Below are positions 45,140 to 54,861 of a stretch of 64,000 nucleotides of DNA, in pieces. This DNA is from Melastoma dodecandrum. Its lineage: Eukaryota; Streptophyta; Magnoliopsida; Myrtales; Melastomataceae. Below the pieces are notes generated by a model. It was not told the DNA's origin, ran no database searches, and worked only from the letters and a program-made list of their open reading frames with translations. The stretch's first letter is position 1. Each line of letters begins with the position of its first letter. The stretch lies in NCBI GenBank assembly GCA_029817715.1, contig JARUPY010000105.1:40752-104751 (forward strand), in the 5' to 3' direction. A program made the translations under genes and the position numbers.

Positions 45140-46934
45140 TCACTCCGCCGCCGCCGGGAGGGCCTCGCCGGCCTGGAACACGCCGCTCGCCCCCTTGGTC
45201 ATCTCGACGCGGCGGTTGTGGAGCGCGTCGAGCGTCGGGCGGTGGGTGATGGAGACGATGCCGGCCTTGGGCAACCGGTCGATCAGCGTCCGGGAGAGTT
45301 CCGCCTCGCCCGCCTCGTCGAGCGCCGAGGTGGCCTCGTCGAGGAACAGCCAGTCGGGCTTGGACAGGATGGCGCGCGCCACGCCGAGCCGCTGCTGCTC
45401 GCCGCCCGAGAGCCGCTGCGGCCAGTTGTCGGCGCGGTCGAGTTCCGGCGCGAGATGGCCGAGGCCGACGGCCGCGAGCGCCTCGCGCACGGCCGCGTCC
45501 GGATAGGCGTCCAGCGTGTGAGGATAGCAGATGGCCTGGCGCAGCGTGCCCAGCGGCAGGTAGGAACGCTGCGGCAGGACCAGCGTCTTAGTCCCCTTCG
45601 GGAAGGTCATCCGGCCCCTACCAAACGGCCAAACGCCAGAGAAGGCACGCAGCAGCGTCGTCTTGCCGCTGCCGGAGCGCCCTGACAGCAGGACCCTGTC
45701 ACCGGAGCGTAGAGCCAAGGACGGCACCGCTGCAAGCGGCGTGAGATCGGGCAGGCCGACCACGATGTCGTGTGCGGCAAAGGTGTGAGACGCATCGGGG
45801 ACGGATTGAATGCGGGGCTCGGCCGCAGCTGCCTCGGTACTCTGAGCCATCGCCGCTTCGAAGCCCTGGAGGCGCTGCACGACGGCGCGGTAGTTGGCCA
45901 GAGCCACGTACTGGTCTACGAACCAGGTCAAGCCGTCCTGAACGCTGCCGAAAGCCTGAGTAGCCTGCATCATATTGCCCAAGGTCGCCTTTCCGAAGAA
46001 ATACGCCGGGCCGAGCAGGAGATTTGGGAATATGACGGAGAACTGACCGAAGAAACTGGTGAAAAAACCCAACCGCTTCTGCCTTCGAACCACCGCATAG
46101 ACGTTTGCCAGGATGGATCCGTAGCGTTCTTCGAGAGCGGCGCGTTCTGCCGCTTCGCCACCGAGTAAGGCGATCTGCTCGGAATTCTCGCGGATGCGGG
46201 CCATGCCGAAGCGAAAATTCGCCTCATATCGTTCCTGATGATATTTCAAGGAGACCAGCGGCTTGCCAATCAGATGGGTAAACAGCGTTCCCACCGCCGC
46301 GTAGATCACGGCGAGCCAGACGAGATAGCCGGGAATGTTGAAGGACAGCCCGAAGCTCGTCATCGGAAACGTTGTCGACAATTGCCACAAAATCATAATA
46401 AATATGCCAAGCCTGACAACAGTTCCAAAGAACCCGACTCCCAGCGCCATAGTATTCCCGACGAACTCATGAACGTCCTCGGCAATACGCTGATCCGGGT
46501 TATCCGCAGGTCCCGTCACCATTCGCATACGATAGTGCTGAGCGGGCGCGAGCCAACGTTCGACGAAAGCACTCGTCATATTTTTACGCCAACGAATCTG
46601 TAAAATTTGATTGATATATATTTTGTATACGCCGATCAGAATATGAAAAAAGGCGATCACAAAAAACACCATTGTATAGTACTTGAACTGCTCCCAATTT
46701 TTTTCTTGAAGAGTGTTGTAGAAATTATTATACCAGCCATTAAATAATTTTGCCACATAGGAGAAAGCGACCTCCAACGCGACGATGGAACCGAGCAGAG
46801 CAAAAGCGATCCAACGCTCCTGGAGCCTCACCGGCCCGACGAACCAGAGCCGGATCTCGCCCTCGGTCCTTCTGCTTGAAATACGGGATCGCGAGGCGCC
46901 AGATGTCCTTCACGTCCTGGACGAAATGCGTCAT
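45140..46934 (-). CDS. ABC transporter, fused permease/ATPase (SbmA/YddA-like, ABCD type), one frameshift near the N-terminus
   Basis: The protein starts at ATG 46934 (MTHFVQDVKDIWRLAIPYFK). After one extra base near 46866 it continues in another frame from FVGPVRLQERWIAFALLGSI. About six membrane segments follow (FALLGSIVALEVAFSYVA, YTMVFFVIAFFHILIGVY, LGIFIMILWQLSTTF, YLVWLAVIYAAVGTLFTHL), including the SbmA-like WYNNFYNTLQEKNW. The C-terminal ATPase has SGRSGSGKTTLLRA, LPQRSYLPLGTLRQA, RLSGGEQQRLGVARAIL and WLFLDEATSALDEAGE. Related proteins move peptides or fatty-acid-like substrates. The membrane half is far poorer in G+C than the ATPase half (see findings). Confidence 0.85.
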
Positions 46935-47084
46935 GGCTCAACCTTTGGCGAGCCGGGGCGCATGTCGCCCCGACATTGAACGTTCATCTGGGTGCCGGCC
47001 CGCGCGAGCATGCCGTAGCACCGGTCTAGTCGACGCGGATCAAAGCGGAAAGATGACCGCCGCGCACGTGAAGCTTTGGAAAGG

Positions 47085-47522
47085 CTAAGCCTTGTCGGCG
47101 TCGTGCTGCCGCAGCCAGCCGGCGGCGCCGGACAGGTCGAGGCCGATCTGGCGGCTCAGCGGCCCGAGGTCGGCGATCGCCATGCGCCCGTCCAGCACCT
47201 CGCCGATGGCCCACAGGTTGGCCGAGCGCGTCCCCGAGCGGCAATGCACGAAGACCGGACCGGCGGCGCCCTTCACGACGGATTGGAAATGCCGCACGTC
47301 GCTTTCGGCGAGCGGACCGCGGCCCATCGGGATATGGGCATAGGCGAGGCCGGCCTCGTCGGCGGCGGCTTCCTCGGCCTCGGAGCCGGGCTGGGTCGGG
47401 TCCTCGCCGTCCGGGCGGTTGTTGATCAGCGCGACGTAACCCTCGGCGGCGATGTCGCGAAACTCGGACAGGTCGGGCTGGCTCGCGACGGTGACGTCGC
47501 CGGAAAGCTTGACGGTATGCAT
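47085..47522 (-). CDS. DUF442/TIGR01244-type phosphatase-like protein
   Basis: A 145-residue protein with the protein tyrosine phosphatase-like P-loop VFVHCRSGTRSANLW (H-C-x5-R-S), preceded by the family start DVTVASQPDLSEFRDIAAEG and YVALINNRPDGEDPTQPG. This domain (BLH/DUF442) occurs beside sulfide-oxidation and biofilm genes and is annotated as a sulfur transferase or phosphatase. No such partner is adjacent here. The ATG at 47522 is preferred to upstream in-frame codons. Confidence 0.88.
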   Translation of the reverse strand: MHTVKLSGDVTVASQPDLSEFRDIAAEGYVALINNRPDGEDPTQPGSEAEEAAADEAGLAYAHIPMGRGPLAESDVRHFQSVVKGAAGPVFVHCRSGTRSANLWAIGEVLDGRMAIADLGPLSRQIGLDLSGAAGWLRQHDADKA

Positions 47523-47683
47523 GGCGTCCCTCGTCTGGCCGTGTCGGCCGCGACCGTAGCGCAGGAATCTGTCGCACCAAAGCGCGGCGGTTTCGGGCGC
47601 TCCGGCACCGGCGGTGCCGCGCCCGGGACACCATATGGGAACGGGACGCGTCAGGGCGCGCCGCACGATCAGGAGTGAGATCC

Positions 47684-48678
47684 ATGTTGATCCGCAATCG
47701 CCGGTCCTGGGAGATCCCGGAGCGCGACGCGACCCCGGAGCACGTCTTCCTCGCCCGCAGGTCCTTCGTGACGGGCGCCGGCGCGCTCGGCACGGGCGTT
47801 CTGGCGGGCGGCCCGGCGCGGGCCTGGGGCCTGTTCGGCGGCAGCGACGCCCCCCCGCCCCCGAGCCGCCGGACCCCTCGGCCTCGCTCTACCCGGCCAA
47901 GCGCAATCCCGCCTACGCGATCTCCGGCCCGGTGACGCCCGAGGCCATCAACACGAACTACAACAATTTCTACGAATACGGCACGTCCAAGCACGTGGCC
48001 GAGGCCGCCCGGCTGCTGAAGATCCGGCCCTGGACGGTGAGGTTCACCGGCCTCGTCGAGAAGCCGCGCGAGGTCGGCATCGACGACCTCCTCAAGGCCA
48101 TGCCGCTCGAGGAGCGGCTCTACCGCCACCGCTGCGTCGAGGCCTGGGCCATGCAGGTGCCCTGGACGGGCTTCCCCGTGAAGGCGCTGGTGGATTTCGC
48201 CAAGCCCCTCGGCTCGGCCAAATACATGGTCATGAAGACCTTCAAGGACCCCAAGATGGCGCCGGGCCAGAAGAGCTTCATCCTGAACTGGCCCTATGTC
48301 GAGGGGCTCACCATGGCGGAGGCCACCAACGACCTCGCCTTCATGGTGACGGGCGCCTACGGCAAGCCGCTCCCCAAGGTCATGGGGGCGCCGCTGCGCC
48401 TGGCGGTGCCGTGGAAATACGGCTTCAAATCGGTCAAGTCGATCGTCGAGATCGCCTTCACCGACAAGCAGCCCGAGACGACCTGGGCGGCGCTGGCGCC
48501 CGACGAATACGGCTTCTGGGCCAACGTGAACCCCGCCGTCCCCCACCCGCGCTGGAGCCAGGCCTCCGAGGAGGTGATCGGCACCGACGACCGCCGGCCG
48601 ACCGTCATCTACAACGGCTACGGCGAACAGGTCGCCTCGCTCTACGCCGGCATGGCGCAGGACAAGATCTTCATGTGA
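47684..48678 (+). CDS. msrP: Protein-methionine-sulfoxide reductase catalytic subunit MsrP, one frameshift
   Basis: A periplasmic molybdopterin enzyme that repairs oxidised methionines in envelope proteins. The N-terminus carries a twin-arginine signal (ARRSFVTGAGALGTGVLAGG). After DAPPPP, near 47862, the frame changes (one base appears missing in the C/G run) to DPSASLYPAKRNPAYAISGP, then NNFYEYGTSKHVAE. The Mo-ligand cysteine is in RHRCVEAWAMQVPWTG. The C-terminal NPAVPHPRWSQASEEVIG is family-typical. The usual heme partner gene msrQ does not follow; a convergent amidase gene does. Confidence 0.88.
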
Positions 48679-48726
48679 CCCCTCTCGCCTCGGCCCGGGA
48701 GGCGAACCCGCCCCCGGACCGGCCGG

Positions 48727-50130
48727 TCAGGACAGCCCGGGCGGGCGGCGCGTATGCCAGTCGGTGACCTGCTGGAAGGCGTGGCCGGCCCGGCAGAGCA
48801 GGTCCTCCGACAGGTGCCGGCCGACGAGTTGGAGGCTGAGCGGCAGGCCGGCGGCGTCCATGCCGCCCGGCAGCGTGATGGTCGGGCTTCCCGAGAAGTC
48901 GAAGGGCGCCGTGAAGCGCAGGATGCGCAGCAGCACCTCGGGGTCCTGGCCGTATTCCCCCATCCTGGCGAGGCTGGGGATCGGCACCGGCATGGTGGGG
49001 ACGAGCAGGAGGTCGACGTCCCCGAAGAGCGTCGCCAGCGCGCCCGAGAAGGCGAGCCGCTCGTGGTAGATGGCGCCGAGGTCGAGGGCCGACAGGGCCC
49101 GCCCCTGGTCGATGAGCGCCGCGAGGTCCGGCCCGTATTCGGCGGCGCGGGCCGGGTAGGTGTCGCGGTGGGCCAGCGCGGTCTCGACCGAGCAGAAGGG
49201 GATCCAGCCGCGGACGAGGTCGGCGGTCGGCGGCATGGCGACCTCGACGATGCGGGCGCCGAGGCTCGCCAGGGCGCGTTCGGCCTCGCGCAGGGCCGCC
49301 ACGACCTCGGCGTCGATCCCGTCGGAGACGAAGCCGCGGTCGACGCCGATCCTGAGGCCGCGGATGTTGCCCCCGATGAGGGCGCCGTAGTCCGGCACCG
49401 GCGCGTCGAGCGCGGTGGGATCCTTCGGATCGGCCCCCGCCATCACGCCCAGCATGGCGGCCGCATCGGCGGCCGAGCGGGTCATGGGGCCGACGTGGTC
49501 GAGCGAGGCGGCGAGCGGGAAGACGCCGTAGCGGCTGACGCGCCCCCAGGTCGGCTTGATGCCGGTCAGGCCGCAGGTCGCCGAAGGGAAGCGGATGGAG
49601 CCGCCGGTGTCCGAGCCGATCGCGCCGTAGCAGAGTCCCGCGGCCGTCGCGGCGCCCGACCCCGTCGACGAGGAGCCGACCCAGTGGTCGGCGCTCCACG
49701 GGTTGAGGGGGCCGGGATTGTCGGGATGGTGGCTCGTATAGGCCCCCTCCGTCATGGCGAGCTTGCCGAGGATCACGGCGCCGGCCCCGCGCAGCCGCGC
49801 CACCACGGTGGCGTCGTGGTCGGGCGTCATGGCCTTGAACAGGGCCGTGCCGGCGCCGGTCGGCGCGAAGCGCGTGTTGCACAGGTCCTTGACGCCGACG
49901 GGGACGCCGTGGAGCGGCCCGCGCGAGATCCCCCGCGCGGTGTCGCGGTCGGCGGCTTCGGCGCGGGCGAGGGCCCGCTCGCCCACGACCGTCGTGTAGC
50001 TGCGGAGTCGCGGGTCGAGCCGCGCGATGCGGTCCAGCATGGCGCCGGTCACCGCCACGGAGGTGAGATGCCGGTCCCGGATGAGCCGGGCGATCCGGGT
50101 GAGGCTTTCGAAGGCAAGGTCCTCGGGCAT
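48727..50130 (-). CDS. Amidase signature family enzyme
   Basis: A 467-residue hydrolase with the Ser-cisSer-Lys triad of the amidase signature family: Lys in PVGVKDLCNT, Ser in WVGSSSTGSGAATAAG, and the nucleophile Ser in GSDTGGSIRFPSATCGL. It is full length and intact. It lies 38 bp downstream of a branched-chain/amide-type ABC importer on the same strand, so it may hydrolyse an amide taken up by that system. The specific substrate (short-chain, aromatic or other amide) cannot be read from the sequence. Confidence 0.9.
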   Translation of the reverse strand: MPEDLAFESLTRIARLIRDRHLTSVAVTGAMLDRIARLDPRLRSYTTVVGERALARAEAADRDTARGISRGPLHGVPVGVKDLCNTRFAPTGAGTALFKAMTPDHDATVVARLRGAGAVILGKLAMTEGAYTSHHPDNPGPLNPWSADHWVGSSSTGSGAATAAGLCYGAIGSDTGGSIRFPSATCGLTGIKPTWGRVSRYGVFPLAASLDHVGPMTRSAADAAAMLGVMAGADPKDPTALDAPVPDYGALIGGNIRGLRIGVDRGFVSDGIDAEVVAALREAERALASLGARIVEVAMPPTADLVRGWIPFCSVETALAHRDTYPARAAEYGPDLAALIDQGRALSALDLGAIYHERLAFSGALATLFGDVDLLLVPTMPVPIPSLARMGEYGQDPEVLLRILRFTAPFDFSGSPTITLPGGMDAAGLPLSLQLVGRHLSEDLLCRAGHAFQQVTDWHTRRPPGLS

Positions 50131-50168
50131 CGACGTCTCCTCTTCATGTCTTCATGATGGTCGCGGTG

Positions 50169-50861
50169 TCACCCGAACTCGCCCATCGCGGCGGCGTCCG
50201 ACAGGGCGTCCGTGGCGATCCTGCGGGTGATGGTCCCCTTCTGGATGAGGAGGACGTGGTCGGAGAGGGCCTTGATGAAGTCGAGGTTCTGCTCGACGAG
50301 CAGGACCGTGAGGCCCCGCCGCGCCCGGACGGCCTTCAGCCGCCCCGCGATCTCCTCGATGATGGAGGGCTGGATGCCCTCGGTCGGCTCGTCGAGGAGG
50401 AGGATGCGGGGCTTCTGGATCAGCGCCCGCGCCAGGGCCAGCAATTGCTGCTCGCCGCCGCTGAGCGCCCCGCCGGGCCGGTCGAGCAGGGGCTCGAGGC
50501 GCGGGAATTCGCCCAGGATGGCGCCCTCCGCCTCGGCGCGGGCGCCCGCCGCGATGCGGGCGAAACGGAGGTTGTCGCGCACCGTCAGCCCGGGGAAGAT
50601 CTCGCGCCCCTGCGGCACGTAGCCGAGGCCGCGCCGCGCGCGGGCATGGGCGGGAAGGCGCCCGATCGGGTGGCCGTCGAGGCGGACCTGCCCCGCCGTG
50701 GCGGGCAGGAGGCCCACCAGCGTCTTCAGCAGGGTCGTCTTGCCCATGCCGTTGTGGCCCAGGATGCCCACGAAGGTGCCCTCGGCGACGGCGAACGACA
50801 GGCCGTTCAGCACCGGGATGGCGCCATAGCCGGCATGCAGGCCCTCGACCTCCAGCATCAT
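50169..50861 (-). CDS. ABC importer ATP-binding protein, LivF/UrtE type
   Basis: A 230-residue ATPase: Walker A GHNGMGKTT, signature GALSGGEQQLLALARAL, Walker B ILLLDEPTEGIQ and H-loop LLVEQNLDFIKALSD. DEPTEGIQPSIIEEI is characteristic of UrtE/LivF. It starts at two tandem ATGs overlapping the stop of the companion ATPase. Last transport gene of the cluster, before the amidase. Confidence 0.9.
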   Translation of the reverse strand: MMLEVEGLHAGYGAIPVLNGLSFAVAEGTFVGILGHNGMGKTTLLKTLVGLLPATAGQVRLDGHPIGRLPAHARARRGLGYVPQGREIFPGLTVRDNLRFARIAAGARAEAEGAILGEFPRLEPLLDRPGGALSGGEQQLLALARALIQKPRILLLDEPTEGIQPSIIEEIAGRLKAVRARRGLTVLLVEQNLDFIKALSDHVLLIQKGTITRRIATDALSDAAAMGEFG

Positions 50862-51584
50862 GCGGCGGTCCCCCGGCCGAGGTAGACGTCCCTGACGACG
50901 GGATCGGCCATCACCCGGTCGAACGTGTCCTCCACGAGGATCCGGCCCTGGTTGAACACCGTGACGGTGCGGGCGATCCTGCGGACGAACGGCATGTCGT
51001 GTTCCACCACCACGATCGTGGCCTCGGCGTTGAGGTCCCGGATGAGGTCGGCGGTGCGCAGGGTCTCCTCGTCGCTCATGCCGGCGGCGGGCTCGTCGAG
51101 CAGGATGATCCGGGGCCCGCAGACCACCACCATGGCGATCTCCACCCATTGCCGCTGGCCGTGGGCGAGTTCGCCGACGATGCGGGGCAGGAGCGCGGCG
51201 AGGTCGAGGCGCGCCACGATCCTGTCCACCGCCTCGGCGACCGCCCTGCCCCGCAGCCGCGCCCGCGCCGCGAGCCAGAGGTTCTCGCGCACCGTCAGGC
51301 CGTTCATCACCACCGGGACCTGGTTCTTGATCCCGACGCCCCGGCGCCCGATGGCGTGGCGCTCGGCGCCCGCGATCTCCCGGCCGTCGAGCAGGATCTG
51401 CCCGCGCGTCGGGCGGATCTGGCCCGTCAGCAGCTTGAAGAAGGTGCTCTTGCCCGCCCCGTTGGGCCCGATGAGGCAGCGCAATTCGCCCCGCGCCAGG
51501 GCGAAATCCACCGCCGCCCACGGCGCGCACGCCGCCGTAGCGCTTCTCGAGCCCGCGGGTCTCGATGATCGGCGCGCCGCTCAC
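50858..51584 (-). CDS. ABC importer ATP-binding protein, LivG/UrtD type, one frameshift
   Basis: Starts at GTG 51584 (SGAPIIETRGLEKRYGGVRA). Near 51515 one extra G shifts the frame, after which MDFALARGELRCLIGPNGAG follows with Walker A GPNGAGKSTFF. The signature region is unusual: GELAHGQRQWVEIAMVV, in place of LSGGEQ, as in UrtD-like proteins. Walker B is IILLDEPAAGMSDEE and the H-loop is VVEHDMPFV. The expected length is about 242 residues. GTG overlaps the permease stop and its own stop overlaps the next ATPase, so all are translationally coupled. Confidence 0.86.
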
Positions 51585-52600
51585 CGCCGGGGGCTCCGCC
51601 CGCGCAGGGCCGGCAGGGCACCCAGGGTGGGCAGGAGGCCGCGGGGAAAGACCAGAACGAAGAGGAGCAGCACCGCGCCGAGCACCAGCGTGACCTGCCC
51701 GACGCTCACCGTGCCGAGCCAGGCGCCGAGATACTGGATCAGCCCGGTCGCCACGATGGGGCCGATGAGGGTCGAGCGCCCGCCGACGATGACCCAGATC
51801 ACCACCTGGGCGGCCTGGTTGAGGCCGAACATCTCGGGCGAGACGAAATTACCCCAGACGGCGTAGAGCGCCCCCGACAGCGCCGCGACCCCGGCCGCCA
51901 GCACGAAGGCGCCGAGCTTGTAGGCCCGGCTGTCGTAGCCGAGCAGTTCCATGCGCGTCTCGCTTTCCCGGATCCCCACCAGGATGCGGCCGTAGGGCGT
52001 GAGCAGCAGGAGGCGCAATCCCACATAGACGAGAAGCGCCGCCGCGCCCGCGAGATGGAAGACGCCGTCGAAGGACAGGGCCTCGGCGCTCCAGGGCAGC
52101 TGCAGGCCGGGGATGCCCGGGATGCCGTTCTGGCCGTTCAGCCGGACGCTGCCCAGGACATATTCGGGGCCCGAGGTCGAGCGGATCGACTTCTCGAAGA
52201 TGAGCGTCACGACAAGCGTCACGACGCTGAGGTAGATGTCGCCGATGCGCCCGTAGATGACGAAATAACCGAACAGGGCCGAGAAGAGCATCGGCAGCAG
52301 CACGGCGGCGGCGAGGGGCCAGAGCGTCGTGCCGGCGTTCATCGCCAGGATGGCGTAGCAATAGCCGCCGAGCCCGAAGAAGATCGTCTGGCCGAAGCTG
52401 AGGATGCCGGCGTATCCCCACAGGAAGCCCATGCTGAGCGCCAGCAGCGCGAAGACGAAGATCACCGACACGTCGAGCTGGAAGGCCGCATCGGTGAAGG
52501 AGGGCGCGAGGGCGACGGCCGCCGCCAGGGCGGCGACGAAGAGCCACCACGCCGGGCGGGGCGGCGTGGCGGCATCGGACGCGAAGCCGCCCCCGCTCAC
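51581..52600 (-). CDS. ABC importer permease, LivM/UrtC type
   Basis: A 339-residue inner-membrane protein with about nine to ten membrane segments (LFVAALAAAVALAPSF, SVIFVFALLALSMGFLWGY, FGLGGYCYAILAMNAG, LVYVGLRLLLLTPYGRILVG). LSMGFLWGYAGILSFGQTIF and GRILVGIRESETRMELLGYD are conserved in UrtC-type permeases. It starts at GTG 52600, overlapping the preceding permease stop (GTGA). The end overlaps the start of the ATPase gene. Confidence 0.9.
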   Translation of the reverse strand: MSGGGFASDAATPPRPAWWLFVAALAAAVALAPSFTDAAFQLDVSVIFVFALLALSMGFLWGYAGILSFGQTIFFGLGGYCYAILAMNAGTTLWPLAAAVLLPMLFSALFGYFVIYGRIGDIYLSVVTLVVTLIFEKSIRSTSGPEYVLGSVRLNGQNGIPGIPGLQLPWSAEALSFDGVFHLAGAAALLVYVGLRLLLLTPYGRILVGIRESETRMELLGYDSRAYKLGAFVLAAGVAALSGALYAVWGNFVSPEMFGLNQAAQVVIWVIVGGRSTLIGPIVATGLIQYLGAWLGTVSVGQVTLVLGAVLLLFVLVFPRGLLPTLGALPALRGRSPRR

Positions 52601-53455
52601 AGCCCCCTCCTCAGCCGGCCCGTGATGCCGAGCGGCAGCAGGCGCAGGAGCACGACCGCCACCACGAGCACGCTCACCTCGCCCAGCACCGAACTCCACC
52701 GGTAGGACACGATGCCGTCGATCGTCCCGAACAGGCCCGAGGCCGCCAGCGTGCCGAGCAGCGGCAGGTGGCCGCCCGCGATGACGGTGATGAAGGCCTT
52801 CGAGACGAAGAAACAGGCCCATGGTGGGCGAGGCCCCCGTGATCGGCACCAGGACCGCGCCGGCGAGGCCCGCCAGCGCCGATCCGTAGCCGAACGTCGC
52901 CATGGAGACGCGGTCGCGGTCGACCCCGAGGGCGGCGGCCACGACGGGATCCTGCATGGTGCCGCGGACGATGAGGCCGAAGGGGGTGAAGCGCGCCAGG
53001 AGGTAGGTGGCGAGCAGCATGCCGGCCGCCACCGCGATGAGGACGAGGTTGTAGGTCGAGACGTTCACGCCGCCGATCACCACATTGCCGAAATCCGTCC
53101 GGACGCTGCGCGCCTGCGGGCCGAGCAGCGTCGTGACCGCGCCCACCAGGACCAGCGACAGGCCCCAGGTCGCCAGCAGCGTGTCGATGATGCGCCCGTA
53201 GAGGAAGCGGATGATCAGCCGTTCCACCAGCACCCCGAAGACGCCGCCCGCGACGGCGGCGAGGGCGGCGGCCAGCCAGAGCGGCGCGCCCGCGCCCGCG
53301 CAGGACACGCAGGCATAGGCCCCCAGCATCATGAATTCGCCGTGGGCGAGGTTGATGACCTTCATCATCCCGAAGATGACCGCGAGCCCCAGGCTGATCA
53401 GCACCAGCAGCGCGACGGCATAGATCGCCAGATAGAGGGTGCTGGAGGGGTCCAA
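52597..53455 (-). CDS. ABC importer permease, LivH/UrtB type, one frameshift
   Basis: Starts at TTG 53455 with AGGAG about 9 bases upstream (DPSSTLYLAIYAVALLVLIS). Conserved features are GLAVIFGMMKVINLAHGEFM, YACVSCAGAGAP and GLIVRGTMQDPVVAAALGVD. Near 52812 one extra T in a T-run (AAA on the plus strand) shifts the frame after GASPTMGLF; the protein then continues in another frame to the stop at 52597-52599, about 285 residues in all. The membrane topology is otherwise complete. The substrate specificity is that of the urea/short-chain amide/branched-chain amino acid superfamily. Confidence 0.85.
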
Positions 53456-53517
53456 CCTGAGGCTCTCCTGAAGGGGCGCGGGGTCCCGCCCGGCCGAGGG
53501 CCGGGCGGCGGCGGTCG

Positions 53518-54756
53518 TCAGAGCGCCGGCTCGTATTGCTTGGTGTCGCCCGGGTTCTTCCTGAGGTCGCAGACCGCCTGGGTGTCGGCGGGCTGGCGCT
53601 GCGAGAAGGATTTCAGGAGGTCGAACCCGCCCGTCGTGTTGCCCGACGCGATGTGGATGTCCATGACCGTGTGGTTGGTCTGGCCGTCGATCGTGTAGAG
53701 GCCGCCGGCCCCCTGAAATTGCGTGCCCCCGAGGGCCGGGATGACGTCGTCGGGCCTCGCGCTCTTGGCGCGCTTCACGGCCTCGGCCCACAGCATCACG
53801 CCGCGATAGCCGATCTCGCCGTATTCCCCGACATAGTCGTTCTCGCCGGTGTAGTGTTTGAAGCGCGCGACGAAGGCCTTGGCGGCCTCGGTCGGCAGGC
53901 TGTCGATGAAGGAGGTGGCGATCAGGATGCCGTCGTTCTCCTGCGGGCTCAGCGTCGCGTTCTCGCGGCCGGCGCCGTAGGTCCCGGAGGCCAGGACCAT
54001 GTTCTTCTTGCCGATGGTGGATTCGAACTGCCGGTAGAACGACATATGGGCGTCGCCGACCAGCGCCGAATAGACCGCGTCCGGCTTGGCGCTCTGGATC
54101 CGGCTCAGCACGGGGGCGAAATTGGTCACGTCGAGCGGGAAGAACTCCACGGCGAGGTCCTTGCCGCCCTTCTCGCGCAGAAACTTCTGGATCCATTTGG
54201 CGGTGATCTGGCCGTAATTGTAGTCCGCCGCCAGGATATAGGCGGTCTTGGCCTTCCTTTCGCCGATCACGTAATCGACCAGGGGTTCGAGCTGCTGGGC
54301 CGGCACCATGCCGGTCGAGACGTGCCGGCGGTCGCAGACACCGCCCTCGTAGAGGGCGTTGTAGAAGTACAGGCCCTTGAACTTGTCCACGATGGGGCGC
54401 ATCACCTCGCGCGAGGAGCTCGTCACGCCGCCCTGCAGCACGTCGACCTTGTCGCGCACCATCGCCTGGGTCGCGTATTGCGAATTGAGCTGGTTGTTGG
54501 ACTGCGCGTCGTAGAAGATGAGTTGCACCGGCCGCCCGATCAGCCCGCCCGCGGCATTGATGTCGTCGACCGCCATGGCGGCGGCGCGCATCTGCTTCAG
54601 CGAGTAGATGTTGAGGCCGCCGGTCTTGTCCAGGATGTTGGCGAGCTTGATGGGTTCGGCCGCCGCGAGGCCGGCGCGGCCGAGCAGCGCGGTGGTGCTG
54701 GCGAAGGCGACGGCGCCGGACGCGGTGCGAAAGAACTGACGGCGGCTGAGTCTCAT
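53518..54756 (-). CDS. Periplasmic substrate-binding protein, UrtA/AmiC/FmdD-like
   Basis: A 412-residue type I periplasmic binding protein. A twin-arginine-like signal (MRLSRRQFFRTASGAVAFAS) is followed by IKLANILDKTGGLNIYSLKQ, AVDDINAAGGLIGRPVQLIF and GLYFYNALYEGGVCDRRHVS. The last block resembles urea/amide-binding proteins rather than classical LivK. It is the first gene of the importer, followed by two permeases and two ATPases. Urea is possible but no urease genes are present, while an amidase ends the cluster, so an amide or a carboxylate is a better guess. Confidence 0.88.
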   Translation of the reverse strand: MRLSRRQFFRTASGAVAFASTTALLGRAGLAAAEPIKLANILDKTGGLNIYSLKQMRAAAMAVDDINAAGGLIGRPVQLIFYDAQSNNQLNSQYATQAMVRDKVDVLQGGVTSSSREVMRPIVDKFKGLYFYNALYEGGVCDRRHVSTGMVPAQQLEPLVDYVIGERKAKTAYILAADYNYGQITAKWIQKFLREKGGKDLAVEFFPLDVTNFAPVLSRIQSAKPDAVYSALVGDAHMSFYRQFESTIGKKNMVLASGTYGAGRENATLSPQENDGILIATSFIDSLPTEAAKAFVARFKHYTGENDYVGEYGEIGYRGVMLWAEAVKRAKSARPDDVIPALGGTQFQGAGGLYTIDGQTNHTVMDIHIASGNTTGGFDLLKSFSQRQPADTQAVCDLRKNPGDTKQYEPAL

Positions 54757-54861
54757 GGCGATGTCCCTCTCAAAACGGCGGGCGGTCCCGTCGGGCCGGA
54801 ATCGCCGCCGCGACCCTATCGGATCCCGCCCCGCCCCGGGGCCGCGTCCTCGGCAGGACGC

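Noticed and set aside
43823..45143. Proteins of 330-434 residues on either strand of array 2
   Set aside because: They come from a 204-bp unit divisible by three and exist in several frames at once. None has a plausible start region or a fold-like composition.
48727..54756. Urea transporter with urease
   Set aside because: The importer proteins resemble UrtABCDE, but no urease genes lie nearby and the last gene is an amidase, so urea specificity is not claimed.
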